Shown here piece after piece: positions 5,696 through 7,085 of a DNA stretch of 7,085 bases; the stretch's first letter is position 1; every line of letters starts with the position of its first letter. Origin of the DNA: Chloroflexota bacterium (GTDB lineage: Bacteria; Chloroflexota; Ktedonobacteria; Ktedonobacterales; Ktedonobacteraceae); assembly GCA_902810755.1 (NCBI GenBank), contig CADDYT010000223.1, forward strand, positions 1-7,085, written 5' to 3'. Made by a program: the position numbers and the translations under genes. Under the pieces are notes generated by a model that saw nothing but the letters and a program-made list of their open reading frames with translations, ran no database searches and was not told the DNA's origin.

Positions 5696-5748
5696 CCTGC
5701 CTGTGTGCGGCAGGTCTCAAAGGGAGTTCAGGCGTACTCAACCGCCTG
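5696..5748 (-). promoter_or_regulatory. Two leader hairpins upstream of the amidohydrolase operon
   Basis: CCTGCC (5696-5701) pairs with GGCAGG (5709-5714) around a seven-base loop. CAGGCG (5729-5734) pairs with CGCCTG (5743-5748) around an eight-base loop. The second overlaps a pair of GCGTACT direct repeats (5732-5738 and 5748-5754) spaced 16 bases apart. If transcription of the operon begins near 5810 or further right, both hairpins would lie in the 5' leader. They could affect transcript stability or, as DNA, form a binding site. They match no riboswitch I recognise. Confidence 0.3.
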
Positions 5749-5831
5749 CGTACTAAGGAGACAGACAACAAAACGGTTAGAGATGTCACACAACATATAC
5801 CATACGCCAGGGGTAATGTATAGTGGGGCTA

Positions 5832-5846
5832 TTTCATGATATGAAA
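5832..5846. promoter_or_regulatory. 15-bp palindrome, candidate operator
   Basis: TTTCAT GAT ATGAAA is a perfect six-base inverted repeat with a three-base centre. It lies 10 to 24 bases from a TATACA-like -10 read leftward (complement of 5817-5822), at the position of that promoter's -35 box. A dimeric regulator could bind here to control the amidohydrolase operon. No regulator gene adjoins the site, so its partner is unknown. Confidence 0.35.
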
Positions 5847-5910
5847 CGTTACGGCACGGTCATGTCATGCTGAGCAATAACGCAATATGATGTGTTCGCG
5901 TTACTTTTCA

Positions 5911-5930
5911 ATGGCATGATGGCATGGCAT
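5911..5930 (+). repeat. Three ATGGCAT direct repeats upstream of the transporter promoter
   Basis: ATGGCAT occurs at 5911-5917, 5919-5925 and 5924-5930, with the last two overlapping by two bases. The group ends four bases before the TTGACA -35 box. Clustered short repeats at this distance are typical of activator or repressor contact sites. Slippage of a short repeat is an equally simple explanation. Confidence 0.4.
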
Positions 5931-5934
5931 TCAA

Positions 5935-5964
5935 TTGACAACCCTTCCCTTCCCCTGATATGCT
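5935..5964 (+). promoter_or_regulatory. Sigma70-like promoter of the EamA transporter gene
   Basis: TTGACA (5935-5940) is a perfect -35 box. It is followed by an 18-base pyrimidine-rich spacer and TATGCT (5959-5964), a four-of-six -10 box. Transcription would begin near 5971, giving a leader of about 40 bases. That leader ends in GGAG (6004-6007), five bases before the ATG at 6013. Confidence 0.6.
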
Positions 5965-6012
5965 TGTGTACAGGCATTGTTCATAACCCGTTAATCTCCG
6001 ATTGGAGTTTTC

Positions 6013-6975
6013 ATGTCATTACCTGCGGGCGCTCGCAGCGAAGGCGAGGCGCCAATACAAACACAAACGCCGCTTTCAACGCCGCGCCGCAACCTTTCGT
6101 GGTTCCTGCTCATCCTGGCGAATGTTCTCTGGGCCTGTAGCTATGTGGCCGCGAAGGTGGCCCTGCGCGATGTCTCCGTCAATTTGATGCTGGCGCTGCG
6201 CATGGGCATGGCCGCGCTCGTCCTGCTCCCCCTGCTCATCGCCAGGCGCGACGAGTTGAAGCTGACGCGCAAAGACCTGCCGCAGCTTGCACTGCTGGCG
6301 CTCGTCGGTTTCGTCATCAATAAGCTGCTGGAATATGGTGGGCTGGCCCTGACCACCGCCTCGGATGTGGCGCTGCTGATTACCAGCGAGTCGATCTATA
6401 CCGCCGCGCTCTCCTGGTTGCTGCTGCGCGAGCGTTTCAGGCCGCTAACGGGGGCCGCGCTGCTGCTCGGCTTCGCGGGCGTCTACCTGATTATCGAACG
6501 CAGCCTGATTCCGAATCTTCCCGTTGGTGGCGGGGCGTGGCGCGTCGTGGGCGACCTGCTGGTGGTGCTGGCGCTCATCTTCGAGGCCCTCTATACCGTG
6601 CGCGGCAAGGCGCTGCTGGTCAAACATTCGCCGCTGCTCGTCACCGCCGCCGCCATCGTTGGCAGCATGGTTTTCTGGCTGCCCCTCGGCAGCTGGGAAG
6701 TGCTACATTCCGGCTGGCCGACCATCAGCCTGCCTGGCTGGCTTGCTATCGGCTGGATGGCGATTATGTCGACCGCCATCGCCTACCTGCTCTGGTTTCA
6801 GGGGCTGGCAAAGGTGGAGGGTTCTGCCGCCGCCTCCGCGCTCTTCATCCAGCCCCTGCTCGGCACCCTGCTGGCTCTCGTCCTGCTCGGCGACCAGCTC
6901 ACGCCCACCACCATCATCGGCGGCATCCTGATTATCGTCAGCGTATATGCGATTTCACGGCAGGAGATTGTATAA
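6013..6975 (+). CDS. EamA/DMT-superfamily membrane transporter
   Basis: 320 residues from ATG at 6013, with GGAG (6004-6007) five bases upstream. About ten hydrophobic helices can be traced, at roughly 30-50, 57-77, 90-106, 113-134, 145-161, 178-197, 208-226, 240-262, 270-291 and 298-315. They fall into two EamA halves of five. Each half ends with the family's pattern of an (E/D)-bearing loop, then G, then a glycine-rich last helix (LLLRERFRPLTGAALLLGFAGV and LLGDQLTPTTIIGGILIIV; positions 136-157 and 291-309). The N-terminal 28 residues are polar and probably cytoplasmic. The family includes exporters of amino acids and other metabolites across the inner membrane, and the substrate cannot be told from sequence. 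It is divergent from the amidohydrolase operon and has its own promoter, so a functional link is only possible. It ends 25 bases before repeat copy B, with no clear terminator. Confidence 0.9.
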   Translation: MSLPAGARSEGEAPIQTQTPLSTPRRNLSWFLLILANVLWACSYVAAKVALRDVSVNLMLALRMGMAALVLLPLLIARRDELKLTRKDLPQLALLALVGFVINKLLEYGGLALTTASDVALLITSESIYTAALSWLLLRERFRPLTGAALLLGFAGVYLIIERSLIPNLPVGGGAWRVVGDLLVVLALIFEALYTVRGKALLVKHSPLLVTAAAIVGSMVFWLPLGSWEVLHSGWPTISLPGWLAIGWMAIMSTAIAYLLWFQGLAKVEGSAAASALFIQPLLGTLLALVLLGDQLTPTTIIGGILIIVSVYAISRQEIV

Positions 6976-7000
6976 ACATTATCTTGAAATTAAGCCCGCC

Positions 7001-7080
7001 GCAGGCCACCCGCAAGGGGATGGCCCCATAAGCGTTAACTTAAGCCCGTGCGAGCGCGACGCAGGCCAGCCGCCGGGGGT
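7001..7080 (+). repeat. Dispersed 80-bp GC-rich repeat, copy B
   Basis: Same orientation as copy A (2368-2447), with 49 of 54 identical bases over the 7027-7080 part. It contains two palindromic units. One is at 7001-7026, with a GGCCACCC...GGGGATGGCC stem closing on GCAA. The other starts at 7061 and runs to the window end at 7085. They are joined by CATAAGCGTTAACT and a GTGCGAGCGCGAC spacer. It follows the transporter gene closely and may fold in the 3' end of its transcript. The repeat may continue beyond the window. Confidence 0.8.
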
Positions 7081-7085
7081 GGCCC

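Larger units (their letters stand above)
5581..6012. promoter_or_regulatory. Divergent intergenic regulatory region
   Basis: This 432-base gap separates the leftward operon from the rightward transporter gene and is lower in GC than its neighbours in its right half. It holds the transporter promoter (5935-5964), three ATGGCAT repeats just upstream of it, a 15-base palindrome at 5832-5846 and two hairpins on the operon side. Operon-side promoter candidates read leftward are weak. One is TTGAAA (complement of 5906-5911), 16 bases, then CATATT (complement of 5884-5889). The other is a TATACA -10 (complement of 5817-5822) with the palindrome covering its -35 position. Short open frames crossing this stretch on the + strand show no recognisable protein. 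Confidence 0.5.

Noticed and set aside
5755..5838. Small + strand peptide after AAGGAG (ATG at 5783)
   Set aside because: It would encode only about 18 residues, the ribosome-like AAGGAG is over 20 bases away, and it lies in the opposite-strand leader region.
5452..5839. Overlapping + strand frames of 115 and 123 residues across the amidohydrolase start and the divergent gap
   Set aside because: They overlap the coding start of the amidohydrolase, contradict each other, and have no recognisable domain or good ribosome site.

Overview
The window looks like a GC-rich, repeat-laden bacterial chromosome. A Ktedonobacteria-type Chloroflexota host is my best inference. It rests on solenoid proteins (leucine-rich and pentapeptide repeats), a LuxR-type regulator, metabolic genes of a kind shared with actinobacteria, and many small GC-rich palindromic repeats between genes. 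No rRNA or other phylogenetic marker is present, so this placement is tentative.

Left part (1-2322, + strand, somewhat lower GC). The tail of a leucine-rich-repeat protein enters from the left edge. After 29 bases comes a 489-residue pentapeptide-repeat protein with a separate C-terminal alpha/beta-like domain. After another 97 bases comes a 193-residue protein with a C-terminal LuxR/GerE helix-turn-helix. The short gaps and shared strand suggest one transcription unit. The true start of the LuxR-type gene is uncertain, because open reading continues upstream in different frames.

Middle (2323-2694). This gene-free stretch lies between convergent genes and is built of repeats. It holds several copies of an approximately 25-bp palindromic unit with a GCAA-like loop. 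One copy is split by a 129-bp element with about 22-bp terminal inverted repeats and 11-bp near-identical flanks, which looks like a MITE insertion. A further large hairpin lies next to the 3' end of the alcohol dehydrogenase gene.

Right-centre (2695-5580, - strand). A tight three-gene operon is transcribed leftward: amidohydrolase, then a DUF59/MIP18-type metal-sulfur assembly protein, then a zinc alcohol dehydrogenase. The genes overlap by 14 and 4 bases. From memory, this order matches the accessory genes that follow the structural genes of group-5 soluble di-iron (propane-type) monooxygenases in actinobacteria. No monooxygenase gene lies upstream of the operon in this window.

Right end (5581-7085). 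A roughly 430-bp divergent intergenic region carries a good sigma70-like promoter for the rightward gene, a 15-bp palindrome, ATGGCAT direct repeats and leader hairpins on the operon side. It is followed by an EamA/DMT-family membrane transporter. The window closes with a second, direct-orientation copy of an 80-bp repeat also found at 2368-2447, so the operon and the transporter are bracketed by homologous repeats.
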